Below are positions 41,274-50,382 of a DNA stretch of 64,000 bases, piece after piece. A program made the translations under genes and the position numbers. Position 1 is the first letter of the stretch, and each line of letters begins with the position of its first letter. This stretch comes from Micromonospora sp. BL4 (GTDB lineage: Bacteria; Actinomycetota; Actinomycetes; Mycobacteriales; Micromonosporaceae), in the NCBI RefSeq assembly GCF_003667505.1, contig NZ_RCVJ01000137.1:1-64000 (forward strand), given 5' to 3'. Below the pieces are notes generated by a model. It worked only from the letters and a program-made list of their open reading frames with translations. It searched no databases and had not been told where the DNA came from.

Positions 41274-44200
41274 ATGTTCAGACGTCCACGATGGAGGCGC
41301 ACCGCCAGATCACTGGTGAGCGCCGGTGCGGCGATGATCCTCGCCGCGACATGCCTGGCCAGTATCAGCTCGGGCGCGCAGGCCGCGCCCGGCGCGACGG
41401 GGGCCGGCGCCGCTCCGGGAGACAAGATCCGACCGGAGCTCGCGAAGCAGCTCCAGGCCAAGAGCGAAGGGGACTTCTGGATCCGGTTCAAGGACCGGGC
41501 GGACCTGAGCAAGGCCAGTGCCATCAAGGACTGGTCGAAGCGGGGCGCCGCGGTCGCCGAGGCACTGCGCAAGACCGCCGCCGAGAGCCAGGGCAAGATC
41601 CGGGCCGATCTCGACGGCTCGGGCGCGAAGTACCAGACCTTCTGGGCGACCAACGCCATCAAGGTGAGCAGCGGCTCGCTGGCGATGGCGCAGAAGTTCG
41701 CCGCCCACCCGGAGGTGGAGGGTCTCTACGCTCCGGTCGCCTACAAGGTGCCCGAGGTCACCAAGGGCACCGACGAGAAGACCGTGAACGCCCTCGAGTG
41801 GGGTATCGCGAACATCAACGCCGACGACGTCTGGTCCCAGTACGGCGCCACGGGCGAGGGCATCACCATCGCGAACATCGACACCGGGGTCCAGTTCGAC
41901 CACCCGGCGTTGGTCAACTCCTACCGCGGCAACAACGGCGACGGCACGTTCGACCACAACTACAACTGGTTCAACGCCGCCGGGACCTGCGCGACCGCGC
42001 CCTGTGACAGCGATGGCCACGGTACGCACACGATGGGCACCATGGCCGGCTCCGACGGCGCGAACCAGATCGGTGTCGCCCCCGGCGTCAAGTGGATCGC
42101 GGCGAACGGCTGCTGCCCCAGCGACGCCGCCCTGGTCGAGTCCGGTCAGTGGATGCTCGAGCCGACGGACCTCAACGGCGAGAACGCGGACGCGGGCAAG
42201 CGACCGAACATCATCAACAACTCGTGGGGCACCCAGAACCCGTCCAACGAGCCCTTCATGGAGGACGTGACCCTCGCCTGGGCCGCCTCCGGGATCTTCG
42301 GTGTCTGGTCCAACGGCAACAGCGGGCCGGCATGCCAGACCAGTGGTTCGCCGGGCAGCCTCGTCAGCAACTACTCGACCGGCGCGTACGACATCAACAA
42401 CAACGTCGCGGGCTTCTCGGCCCGGGGGGTCGGACAGAACGGCGAGATCAAGCCCAACATCTCGGCGCCGGGCGTGAACGTCCGGTCGAGCATCCCGGGC
42501 AGCTCCTACGGCAGCATCAGCGGCACGTCGATGGCCGCCCCGCACCTCGCGGGCGCGATCGCCCTGCTGTACTCGGCTGCCCCGTCGTTGGTCGGTGACG
42601 TCAACGCGACCCGTGCGCTGCTCAACGGCACCGCGATCGACAAGGCCGACGACCAGTGCGGTGGCACTCCGGCGGACAACAACGTCTACGGCGAAGGCCG
42701 ACTGGACGCTCTCGCCCTGCTCAACGCCGCCCCGACCGGCGACACCGGCACCCTGGCCGGCACGGTCACCGACGCGACCACCGGCAGCCCGATCGCCGGC
42801 GCCACCCTCACGCTGACCGGACCGACCGGCCGTGAGGTGACCACCGGCGCGGACGGCAAGTACTCGACCACGCTCCCGATCGGTGACTACCAGGTCGCCG
42901 TGGCGGCGTTCGGGTACGCCAGCTCGACGAAGTCGGCGACCGTCACCGAGGGCGCGACGACGACCCTCAACGTCGCGCTGACGGCGGTGGCGAGCGTCAA
43001 CGTCAGCGGTGCGGTCACCGACGGGTCCGGACACGGCTGGCCGCTGTACGCCAAGGTCACGGTGACCGGCGTGTCGGGCGTGTACGACTACACCACGCCG
43101 GTGAACGGCCGCTACAGCATCAAGCTGCCGGCCGGGCAGACGTACACCCTGAAGTACGAGACGCAGTACCCGGGCTACCAGACCGTCACCAAGGAGGTCG
43201 TGGTCGGCTCGCGCAACGTGACCGCCAACGTCGCGGTGCCGGTGGACACCACCACCTGCACGACGGCGCCCGGCTACACGTTCGGCTCCGACGGTGAGTA
43301 CGAGACCTTCGACGGCACCACCGTGCCGGCCGGCTGGTCCGTGGTGGACAACGCGGGCAAGGGCCAGGTCTGGAAGTTCACGGACGACGGCGCCCGCGGC
43401 AACCTGACCGGCGGCACCGGCAACTTCGCGGTGATCGACAGCGACGCCTACGGAGCCGGTGGCAGCCAGGACAGCTCCCTGGTCAGCCCGGTGGTCAACC
43501 TGACCGACGTCACGGCCCCGGTCATCCGGTTCAACCAGGACTTCAACCAGCTGGCCGACGACACCGCCGATGTCGATCTCAGCATCGACGGCGGTGCCAC
43601 CTGGACGAACGTGCTCCGGCAGGAGACGGACGTCCGGGGGCCGAAGGTCACCGAGATCCCGATCCCGCAGGCGGCCGGCAAGGCGCAGGTCCAGGTGCGG
43701 TTCCACTACTACGACGCCTCGTACGAGTGGTGGTGGGAGGTCGACAACGTACTGATCGGCAGCCAGGTCACCTGCGTGCCGGTCGACGGCGGTCTGGTCG
43801 TCGGTAACGTCCGCGACAAGAACGACAACAGCTACGTCAACGGCGCCACCGTCACCAGTGTCGACCGGCCCACCGAGAAGGCCGTGACCGTGGCGACCCC
43901 GGACGACCCGGAGCTGGCCGACGGCTTCTACTGGCTCTACTCGACGCTGACCGGGACGCACAAGTTCACCGCGACGGCCGGCAACTACGTCAGCCAGAGC
44001 AAGCAGGTCGACGTCCAGGCCGACTGGGCGACCACCGCGAACTTCCAGCTCGCGGCCGGTCGGCTGGCGGTGACGCCGGCTCAGCTCAGCGCGACGGTGC
44101 AGATGCCCAACGGCAAGGCCAGCAGGACGTTCACGGTGACCAACACCGGCGGGGCGCCGGTCGAGGTCGAGTTCAGTGAGCGCGACAACGGATTCGAACT

Positions 44201-45686
44201 CCTCCGGGCGGACGGATCCCGCATCACCAGTCAGCAGGTGCTCGGCGCCACCGGCGCACCGGAGCAGCGGCTCACCGTCCCGACGTCGTTCGCCGCCAAG
44301 GCGTCCGGCAAGGCGGCGATGGCGACCCCCGCCGCGGTCGGCCCCCAGGCCGCGCCGTGGACGGACATCACCGACTACCCGGCCAACATCATGGACAACC
44401 GGGTGGTGACCCTGGACGGCAAGGTGTACTCGATCGGCGGCGGCGACGGGTCGAGCTCGACCACGAAGAACTACGCGTACGACGCGGTGGCCCAGACCTG
44501 GACGGCGATCGCCGATCTCCCCGGTGCCCGCAACGCCCTGGCGGTGGGCGTCGTGGACGGGAAGATCATCGCGACCGGCGGCTGGGCGGACGGCGGCCCG
44601 GACTCCGCCACCTGGTCGTACGACCCGGCGGCGAACACCTGGACGGAGCTGGCCGACAACCCGGCGCCGAGAGCCGCCGCCGCGCAGGCGGTGGTCGACG
44701 GCAAGCTGTACGCCATCGGCGGCTGCACCACGGCGGCCTGTACGCCGATGTCGAACACCGTCGTCCGGTACGACCCGGGCAGCGACAGCTGGGAGACGAT
44801 GGCCAACTACCCGAAGTCGGTGGCGTTCGCCTCCTGCGGCGGGATCGACGGCACCATCTACTGCACCGGCGGCAACGACGGGGCCGCCTCGCAGAAGGCC
44901 AGCTACTCCTTCGACCCGGGTGCCAACACCTGGACCGCCATCGCCGACGCGCCGGTCGACAACTGGGCCAGCTCGTTCGCTGTCGCGAGCGGCAAGCTCC
45001 TCGTCGTCGGTGGTTCGCAGGGTGGGGCCATCAGCAACGCCGGCTTCGCCTACGACCCGGGCACCAGCTCGTGGTCGAACCTGCCGAACTCCAACACCGC
45101 GCGGTACCGCGGTGGCGCGGCGTGCGGCTTCTACAAGATCGGCGGCTCGTCCGGCAGCTTCAGCGCGGCGCCGGACAGCGAGGTGCTGCCCGGGTTCGAG
45201 GGTTGCGCCGAGGCGGCGGCCGATGTCAGCTGGATGACGATCGACAAGTCGGCGGTCACCCTGACGCCGGGTCAGAAGGTCACGGTCACCGTCGGCATGA
45301 CGGCGAACGTGGACCAGCCGGGCACCTACTCCGGCTCGGTCGGCATCAAGGAGAACACGCCGTACACGGTGGCGCCGGTGGCGGTGACCATGACCGCGAC
45401 GCCTCCGAAGACGTGGGGCAAGCTGATGGGCACGGTGACCGGGACCAGCTGTGCGGGTGCGAGCGCGCCGATCGCCGGCGCGGTGGTCCAGGTCGACTCG
45501 TGGGCCATGTCGTGGACCTTCGCCACCGACGCCCAGGGCAAGTACGCCTACTGGGTGGACCGTCGGAACAACCCGCTCACGATGATCGTCGCCAAGGACG
45601 GCTGGAAGCCGCAGACCCGTCAGACGAGGATCGACACCACCACGCCAACGGTGGAGAATTTCGGGTTGTCTCCCGTCCGGTGCTGA
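41274..45686 (+). CDS. Large secreted subtilisin-like protease with kelch and carboxypeptidase-regulatory-like domains
   Basis: 1470 residues from the ATG with GGGAGG upstream. The signal peptide ends near residue 37 (SSGAQA). A propeptide (38-165) is followed by an S8 peptidase domain with Asp203 (NIDTGV), His249 (GHGTHTMG) and Ser419 (GTSMAAPH). Two carboxypeptidase-regulatory-like beta domains (about 487-645), a beta-sandwich region (665-835) and another repeat domain come next. A kelch propeller occupies about 1025-1305 (KVYSIGGGDG, KLYAIGGC, IYCTGGNDG, LLVVGGSQGG), and a last regulatory-like domain (1383-1466) closes the chain. Secreted, probably acting on cell-surface or environmental protein. 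It is flanked by two paralogous winged-helix regulators that likely control it. Confidence 0.95.
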   Translation: MFRRPRWRRTARSLVSAGAAMILAATCLASISSGAQAAPGATGAGAAPGDKIRPELAKQLQAKSEGDFWIRFKDRADLSKASAIKDWSKRGAAVAEALRKTAAESQGKIRADLDGSGAKYQTFWATNAIKVSSGSLAMAQKFAAHPEVEGLYAPVAYKVPEVTKGTDEKTVNALEWGIANINADDVWSQYGATGEGITIANIDTGVQFDHPALVNSYRGNNGDGTFDHNYNWFNAAGTCATAPCDSDGHGTHTMGTMAGSDGANQIGVAPGVKWIAANGCCPSDAALVESGQWMLEPTDLNGENADAGKRPNIINNSWGTQNPSNEPFMEDVTLAWAASGIFGVWSNGNSGPACQTSGSPGSLVSNYSTGAYDINNNVAGFSARGVGQNGEIKPNISAPGVNVRSSIPGSSYGSISGTSMAAPHLAGAIALLYSAAPSLVGDVNATRALLNGTAIDKADDQCGGTPADNNVYGEGRLDALALLNAAPTGDTGTLAGTVTDATTGSPIAGATLTLTGPTGREVTTGADGKYSTTLPIGDYQVAVAAFGYASSTKSATVTEGATTTLNVALTAVASVNVSGAVTDGSGHGWPLYAKVTVTGVSGVYDYTTPVNGRYSIKLPAGQTYTLKYETQYPGYQTVTKEVVVGSRNVTANVAVPVDTTTCTTAPGYTFGSDGEYETFDGTTVPAGWSVVDNAGKGQVWKFTDDGARGNLTGGTGNFAVIDSDAYGAGGSQDSSLVSPVVNLTDVTAPVIRFNQDFNQLADDTADVDLSIDGGATWTNVLRQETDVRGPKVTEIPIPQAAGKAQVQVRFHYYDASYEWWWEVDNVLIGSQVTCVPVDGGLVVGNVRDKNDNSYVNGATVTSVDRPTEKAVTVATPDDPELADGFYWLYSTLTGTHKFTATAGNYVSQSKQVDVQADWATTANFQLAAGRLAVTPAQLSATVQMPNGKASRTFTVTNTGGAPVEVEFSERDNGFELLRADGSRITSQQVLGATGAPEQRLTVPTSFAAKASGKAAMATPAAVGPQAAPWTDITDYPANIMDNRVVTLDGKVYSIGGGDGSSSTTKNYAYDAVAQTWTAIADLPGARNALAVGVVDGKIIATGGWADGGPDSATWSYDPAANTWTELADNPAPRAAAAQAVVDGKLYAIGGCTTAACTPMSNTVVRYDPGSDSWETMANYPKSVAFASCGGIDGTIYCTGGNDGAASQKASYSFDPGANTWTAIADAPVDNWASSFAVASGKLLVVGGSQGGAISNAGFAYDPGTSSWSNLPNSNTARYRGGAACGFYKIGGSSGSFSAAPDSEVLPGFEGCAEAAADVSWMTIDKSAVTLTPGQKVTVTVGMTANVDQPGTYSGSVGIKENTPYTVAPVAVTMTATPPKTWGKLMGTVTGTSCAGASAPIAGAVVQVDSWAMSWTFATDAQGKYAYWVDRRNNPLTMIVAKDGWKPQTRQTRIDTTTPTVENFGLSPVRC

Positions 45687-45710
45687 AACGCCTGACCGGT
45701 AGCTGACAGA

Positions 45711-45745
45711 TCCGGCCCGCCTGGTCGCCGACCAGGCGGGCCGGA
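45711..45745. terminator. Bidirectional hairpin terminator
   Basis: Perfect 16-bp stem (45711-45726 with 45730-45745) and a 3-base loop between the convergent subtilase and regulator genes. Confidence 0.9.
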
Positions 45746-45761
45746 CCATGTCTCCCGGCGG

Positions 45762-46277
45762 TCAGACCGGCGCGAGCCGGAAACCGACGCCGCGGACCGC
45801 GTGGATCGTCGCCGCGGCGTTGAGGCGGGCGAGTTTGCGGCGTACGCGGCGGATCACGGAGTGCATGTCCGAGCCGCGGCCGAGGTGCCGGTTGCCCCAG
45901 ACCTCAAGGTGCAGTCGCTCGTAGGTCCAGACCTGCCCGGGCGCGTCGACGAGGCAGAGCAGGACGTCGTGCTCCAACCGGGTCAGGTCGATCTCCCGGT
46001 CGCGCCACCGCAGGACCCGCCGGTCGGAATCGACCGCCAGGTCGGGAGGTGGCGGCGTCTGCGCGCTCTGCGCCGCCTCGGCGACCACGCTCTGGGCGGT
46101 GGGTATCACCGCGGCGGCGGCCGGCATCTCGACCACCCCGAGAAACTCCCGCGCCTGGTCGACATTCGAGACGATCAGGAAGGCGTCACTGCCGCCGAGC
46201 AGCCGGGCCAGCTGTCTGCGCTCGGCCGGCGAGGACGCGATGCCGATGACCAGGGAGGCGACCGGAATCTCCTGCAT
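45762..46277 (-). CDS. Winged-helix regulator with atypical N-terminal domain (paralog 2)
   Basis: 171 residues from the ATG at 46277 (GGGGA upstream). The N-terminal domain SLVIGIASSPAERRQLARLLGG aligns with the start of paralog 1 (LLIAVTSSPTERIRLAERLEG). A Pro-rich linker leads to the OmpR-type winged helix REIDLTRLEHDVLLCL, ERLHLEVWGNRHLGRGSDMHSVIRRVRRKL and VRGVGFRL. No phospho-acceptor Asp is visible, so control may be by binding rather than phosphorylation. The 334-bp leader is AT-rich with a TTGCATGCAA palindrome. Confidence 0.8.
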   Translation of the reverse strand: MQEIPVASLVIGIASSPAERRQLARLLGGSDAFLIVSNVDQAREFLGVVEMPAAAAVIPTAQSVVAEAAQSAQTPPPPDLAVDSDRRVLRWRDREIDLTRLEHDVLLCLVDAPGQVWTYERLHLEVWGNRHLGRGSDMHSVIRRVRRKLARLNAAATIHAVRGVGFRLAPV

Positions 46278-46397
46278 TTTCCCCAACCCCTTCCGGTTCC
46301 CCAACTCACTCCGGATGGTTTTCGCACCGCCGACCGAAACATTGTTGATCGGCGTCCTGACCTTAGTGCTATTGCGTCTCGGCAGGGTAAAACATAG

Positions 46398-46407
46398 TTG
46401 CATGCAA
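46398..46407. promoter_or_regulatory. TTGCATGCAA palindrome in AT-rich leader
   Basis: The 334 bp between the regulator gene (minus) and the PAP2 gene (plus) hold no gene. Their first half (46310-46450) is strikingly AT-rich for this genome and contains this perfect 10-bp palindrome; it probably carries the regulator promoter. Confidence 0.35.
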
Positions 46408-46611
46408 GCATATGAATGACCTTTCACGCTTTACATAAGTCATTCGATCCAACTTGGCAGGATTTGCGGGGGAGTTAGCGGTATCGACGCTGCGGCACCC
46501 TCCGGCCGCTCGCGTACCGGCCCGGTCCGCCCGATCTCCTGTGGCGGGGGCCGGGAACTGTGACAGAACGAAGACAATCCGCGGACGCCGTCCGGACCTG
46601 GCGGGCCGACG

Positions 46612-47667
46612 ATGGCCCGTATGTCCATCGGATCGTCGTACCACATCGGACGGTCGGCGCCCGGCCCGCAGCCGGCGCGACCGCTGCCACGTGTCCGCGC
46701 AGCCGCGCCCCTGGGCCGGCTGCTGCTCGGGGCGGCCCTGGGCCACCTGCTCGCCCTGGGCGTCACCTGCGCCGTCTTCGTGCGAACCCACCCCGGTCAG
46801 TGGCTGGACGGGCTGCTCCTGCCGCGCGCCGAGCGGGGCGGGGGCTACGAACAGCAGACCGTCCTGGTGGATCCGGCCCGGACCGTGCTGGCCACCTTCG
46901 GCAGCCCGATGCTGCTGGCCGTCCTGCTCGGCACGGTGCTGCTGGTGGGCGTGCTCTGCCGGCGGCTGCTGGCCGGAGTGGTCGGCGTCGGCATGGTCCT
47001 CTTGGCGGTGGTGGTGGCCGGTGCGGTGAAGTCGGTGCTTCCCCGCGCGGACTTCCAGATCGTCAGCTCCAGCACCCACAACAGCTTCCCCAGTGGGCAC
47101 GTCGCGGCCGCGACGGCGCTGCTGCTCGCGTTCATGCTGGTCCTGCCCAGGTGGGCCCGACGCTGGCTGGCGGTGCCGGGCGCGGCGGGTGTCTCGGTGA
47201 TCGCCTCGGCCACCATGATCGCTGGGTGGCACCGCTTCAGCGACGCGCTCGGCGGCGTCCTGCTGGGCGTGACGCTGTTCTACCTGGCAGCGGCGGCGCT
47301 GGCCGCGGGTCGGCGCGGTGACGCCGACCCGGGCGGCGGCGCCGGTCCGCGCCGCGGACCGGACAGCGCTGTGGGCCGCCGGTTGGTCGAGGGGACCGTG
47401 GGGCTGGCTGTGCTGCTCTGGGCGCTTCTGGTGGTGCTGCCCGGTCTGGCCGCGTCGGTGCAGTCCGGGCTGCTGGTCGCCATCGCGGTGGTGACCGGGG
47501 TGACGATGCTGGCGGTGGGCTCGGTGGTGTTCCTGTTTAGGTCGGCGGAATTCGTCGTCCCAACCCGGCTGGGGCGCCGTGCCCAGGGGCACCCGACGTC
47601 GGACAGCGGGCATGGCGGGACGCCACAGGGCTCATACCCGACGGCCCGGACATCGACGGATGGGTAA
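46612..47667 (+). CDS. PAP2-family membrane phosphatase
   Basis: 351 residues (an ATG nine bases later is equally possible). Several membrane helices surround the three-part phosphatase signature: KSVLPRADF (near residue 142), SSSTHNSFPSGHVAAATAL (near 152-170, PSGH) and AGWHRFSDALGG (near 204, catalytic His). This family dephosphorylates lipid phosphates such as undecaprenyl pyrophosphate or phosphatidic acid. The last 50 residues are a polar tail. It lies just upstream of a two-component operon; a link to cell-wall lipid recycling is possible. Confidence 0.88.
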   Translation: MARMSIGSSYHIGRSAPGPQPARPLPRVRAAAPLGRLLLGAALGHLLALGVTCAVFVRTHPGQWLDGLLLPRAERGGGYEQQTVLVDPARTVLATFGSPMLLAVLLGTVLLVGVLCRRLLAGVVGVGMVLLAVVVAGAVKSVLPRADFQIVSSSTHNSFPSGHVAAATALLLAFMLVLPRWARRWLAVPGAAGVSVIASATMIAGWHRFSDALGGVLLGVTLFYLAAAALAAGRRGDADPGGGAGPRRGPDSAVGRRLVEGTVGLAVLLWALLVVLPGLAASVQSGLLVAIAVVTGVTMLAVGSVVFLFRSAEFVVPTRLGRRAQGHPTSDSGHGGTPQGSYPTARTSTDG

Positions 47668-47695
47668 ATCTATTCATGATGGGATACTTGGCGAC

Positions 47696-48391
47696 ATGTC
47701 CCAGGTCCTGCTGATCGAAGACCACCAGACGGTGCGCGACGGGTTGCAACTGGCGCTCACCCGGCAGGGCCACACGGTCGATGCCGTGGCGACCGGTGAG
47801 CAGGGTTTGGACCGCCTGCGGGCGGTCCCGGCCGACGTCGTGGTCCTCGATCTCATGCTGCCCGGGATGGACGGGTTCGAGGTCTGCCGCCGGATCCGGC
47901 AGCTCGGCGACCTTCCGATCATCATGCTCACCGCCCGCAACGACGACATGGACGTGGTGGCGGGCCTGGAGGCCGGCGCCGACGACTACGTGGTCAAGCC
48001 CGTGCAGCCCCGGGTGCTCGAGGCGCGTATCCGTGCCGTGCTGCGGCGGACCGCTGGCGAGTCGCGCCGCACCGCCGGCGAACGGTCCGGCCCCGAGGAG
48101 CACGGTGGCCTCAGCATCGACCGATCCGCGCTGGTGGTCAGCAAGGATGGCGTGCCGGTCAGCCTCGCCCCGACGGAGCTGCGTCTGCTGCTCGAACTCG
48201 CGCAGACGCCGGGCCAGGTGCTGAGCCGCCAGCAACTGCTGGAGGCCGTGTGGGAGCACGGGTACCTCGGCGACTCGCGGCTGGTGGACGCCTGCGTGCA
48301 GAGGCTGCGCGCCAAGATCGAGGACGACTCGTCGGCGCCGGTCTTCATCCAGACGGTACGCGGTTTCGGATACCGGTTCGGGCCGCTGTGA
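47696..48391 (+). CDS. OmpR-family response regulator
   Basis: 231 residues. Receiver domain with E8-D9, phospho-acceptor Asp52 (VVVLDLMLPG), Thr in MLTARND and Lys in YVVKPVQP. The C-terminal winged helix has SLAPTELRLLLELAQTPGQVLSR, DACVQRLRAKI and TVRGFGYRF. The stop overlaps the GTG of the kinase gene (GTGA). Together with the kinase and a lipoprotein it resembles the MtrA-MtrB-LpqB arrangement of actinobacteria, although it is a different lineage. Confidence 0.95.
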   Translation: MSQVLLIEDHQTVRDGLQLALTRQGHTVDAVATGEQGLDRLRAVPADVVVLDLMLPGMDGFEVCRRIRQLGDLPIIMLTARNDDMDVVAGLEAGADDYVVKPVQPRVLEARIRAVLRRTAGESRRTAGERSGPEEHGGLSIDRSALVVSKDGVPVSLAPTELRLLLELAQTPGQVLSRQQLLEAVWEHGYLGDSRLVDACVQRLRAKIEDDSSAPVFIQTVRGFGYRFGPL

Positions 48392-49863
48392 CGCCGTGGC
48401 GCTGGGCCGGTGGCCGGGCGTCGGGCCTGCGGGTCCGGCTGCTGCTGGCCTTCGCGTTGCTGGGCGTGACCACCACGGCGGTGGTGGCCAGCGGAAGCTA
48501 CTTCCAGGCCCGGAAGGTCATCCTCCAGCAGGCGCAGGACGCGGCCGTGGCGTCGCTGACCGACCAACTCACGAAGGTCTACCCGCTACGCCGGATCCCG
48601 CCGTCCCAGGAGGACCTCGACACGCTGGCCCAGCGCCTCTCCGACCGGGAGGGGTTCGCGGTGGTCCTCTACCGGGACATGCGGGCGCAGGGCGCTCAGG
48701 TGCCCGAGCCGCTCACCCCGGAGCTGCGGCAGGCGGTCGGGGATGGCGTCCTCGCCTGGCAACGCGTCTCGCGCGACGGAGAGCCCGTGCTGCTCATCGG
48801 GACCCAGCTGGAGATCGACCGGCCCGACGGCACGCCCATGCCGTCCGGCCTGGAGGTCTACACGGTGCGCAGCCTCGCCTCCGAGCAGCAGAGCGTCGAC
48901 CGGCTCGCCACCCTGGCGTGGCTGACCGGCGGGCTCTCCCTGGTCCTCGCCGTCCTGCTGGCGCTGCTGGCCGCCCGGGGAGTTCTGCGGCCGGTCCGCG
49001 AGCTGGGCCGGGCGGCGCGCCGGCTGGGTGAGGGCGACCTGACCACCCGGCTGGCGGTCCGGGGGGTCGACGAGCTGGCCGACGTGGCGCGGACCTTCAA
49101 CGACACCGCGGGGACGCTGGAGCGGCAGGTCGGTGAGCTGCGACGGATGGAGGCCGACGCCCGACGCTTCGTGGCCGACGTGTCCCACGAACTCCGCACG
49201 CCCCTGGCCGCGATGACGGCGGTCACCGACGTGCTCGACGAGGAGGCGGACCGGCTGCCCGGAGATGCCGGCCGGGCCGCCCGGCTCGTCAGCCAGGAGA
49301 CGCAGAACCTCACCCAGTTGGTCAACGATCTCATCGAGGTCAGCAGGTTCGACTCCGGGACGGCGCGACTCGCCCTCGACGACGTCGACGTGGCCGCGGC
49401 GGTGACCGCGACCCTGCGGGTCCGGGGCTGGGCCGATCGGGTACGCGCGCAGCTGCCGTCCGGAGTTCTCGCCCGGCTGGACCCCCGCCGGCTCGACGTC
49501 ATCGTCGCCAACCTGGTCGGCAACGCGTTCCGGCACGGGGCCGAGCCGGTGTCCGTACGCCTGCGCGCCGAGCCGGACTGGATCACCATCGAGGTCCGCG
49601 ACCACGGGCCGGGGCTGGACCCGGAGGTGCTGCCGCACGTGTTCGACCGCTTCTACAAGGCGGACACCGCCCGGACCCGCTCGGAGGGCAGCGGCCTCGG
49701 GCTCGCCATCGCGTGGGAGAACGCGCGCCTGCACCAGCACGCCGGGGAGCCCGGCAGTCTCATCGCGGGCAACGACCCGTCGGGCGGCGCGGTGTTCACG
49801 CTCCGGCTGCCCCGGGTGGCCACGGACACGGCGGTCGCGGCGGACGCCGGAGGCGTACGGTGA
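48388..49863 (+). CDS. Sensor histidine kinase (HAMP, HisKA, HATPase)
   Basis: 491 residues, GTG start. Two membrane helices (about residues 16-38 and 175-200) bracket an extracellular sensing domain of about 135 residues. HAMP follows, then the dimerisation helix VADVSHELRTPLAAM with His267 and the HATPase boxes NLVGNAFRHGAE, RDHGPGLDP and GSGLGLAIAWENARLH. It is coupled to the regulator and the lipoprotein by 4-base overlaps on both sides, so the lipoprotein is probably part of the signalling unit. The proximity to cell-wall genes suggests envelope sensing. Confidence 0.95.
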   Translation: MTPWRWAGGRASGLRVRLLLAFALLGVTTTAVVASGSYFQARKVILQQAQDAAVASLTDQLTKVYPLRRIPPSQEDLDTLAQRLSDREGFAVVLYRDMRAQGAQVPEPLTPELRQAVGDGVLAWQRVSRDGEPVLLIGTQLEIDRPDGTPMPSGLEVYTVRSLASEQQSVDRLATLAWLTGGLSLVLAVLLALLAARGVLRPVRELGRAARRLGEGDLTTRLAVRGVDELADVARTFNDTAGTLERQVGELRRMEADARRFVADVSHELRTPLAAMTAVTDVLDEEADRLPGDAGRAARLVSQETQNLTQLVNDLIEVSRFDSGTARLALDDVDVAAAVTATLRVRGWADRVRAQLPSGVLARLDPRRLDVIVANLVGNAFRHGAEPVSVRLRAEPDWITIEVRDHGPGLDPEVLPHVFDRFYKADTARTRSEGSGLGLAIAWENARLHQHAGEPGSLIAGNDPSGGAVFTLRLPRVATDTAVAADAGGVR

Positions 49864-50366
49864 CCGGCCGCCGGGCGGCCCGGGCGTTGCTCACCGGCGT
49901 GCTCCTGCTCACGCTGCTCGCGACGGGCTGCGGGGTCCGGCCCAGCGGGGTCATCACCGGCCGCTCCGCGACGACCGGCCCGGCCGTGGGCGTCGGCCTC
50001 TACCTGCTCTCGCACGGACGGCCCGCGCTGGTCATCCGCGAGACCAAGGGGATCACCGTCTCGCCCGAGCAGACGCTCGGGTTGCTGGCGGCGGGTCCGG
50101 GCGAGTCCGAGCGGAGCCAGGGTCTCGTCAGCGAGGTGCCGGCCGGCCTCGTCCCGGCCTCCCCGGTGACGTGGACGGCCGACGGATCCGGCCTCACGGT
50201 GACGATGACGGGTCCGGTGCTGCCGTTGTCGACGGGCGCGGCCGACCAGATCATCTGCACCGCGGCCCTTGCCGTGGCGGTCACCGGAGGTGGGGACAGC
50301 TTCGCCCCGGTCACCATCGCCGGGCCGGACGGCGCCCGCCCGCCCCGGCCCTGTCCGATCAAGTGA
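49860..50366 (+). CDS. Lipoprotein associated with the two-component system
   Basis: 168 residues. RRAARALLTGVLLLTLLATGC is a lipoprotein signal with the lipobox LATGC at Cys24. The mature part (VGLYLLSHGRPALVIRETK, TLGLLAAGPGESERSQGL, GLTVTMTGPVLPLSTGAADQIICTAA) resembles the GerMN/LpqB N-terminal type fold. It is translationally coupled to the kinase. By analogy with LpqB it may modulate the kinase from outside; this is inference. Confidence 0.7.
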   Translation: MTGRRAARALLTGVLLLTLLATGCGVRPSGVITGRSATTGPAVGVGLYLLSHGRPALVIRETKGITVSPEQTLGLLAAGPGESERSQGLVSEVPAGLVPASPVTWTADGSGLTVTMTGPVLPLSTGAADQIICTAALAVAVTGGGDSFAPVTIAGPDGARPPRPCPIK

Positions 50367-50368
50367 CC

Positions 50369-50382
50369 GGGGCGACGGCCCC
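50369..50382. terminator. Short hairpin between convergent operons
   Basis: GGGGC-GACG-GCCCC fills the whole 16-bp gap between the lipoprotein stop and the ligase stop. Confidence 0.45.

Noticed and set aside
41310..45749. Open frame of 1479 codons on the minus strand opposite the subtilase gene
   Set aside because: A shadow frame typical of GC-rich coding DNA; it has no recognisable domains, while the plus strand encodes a complete protease.
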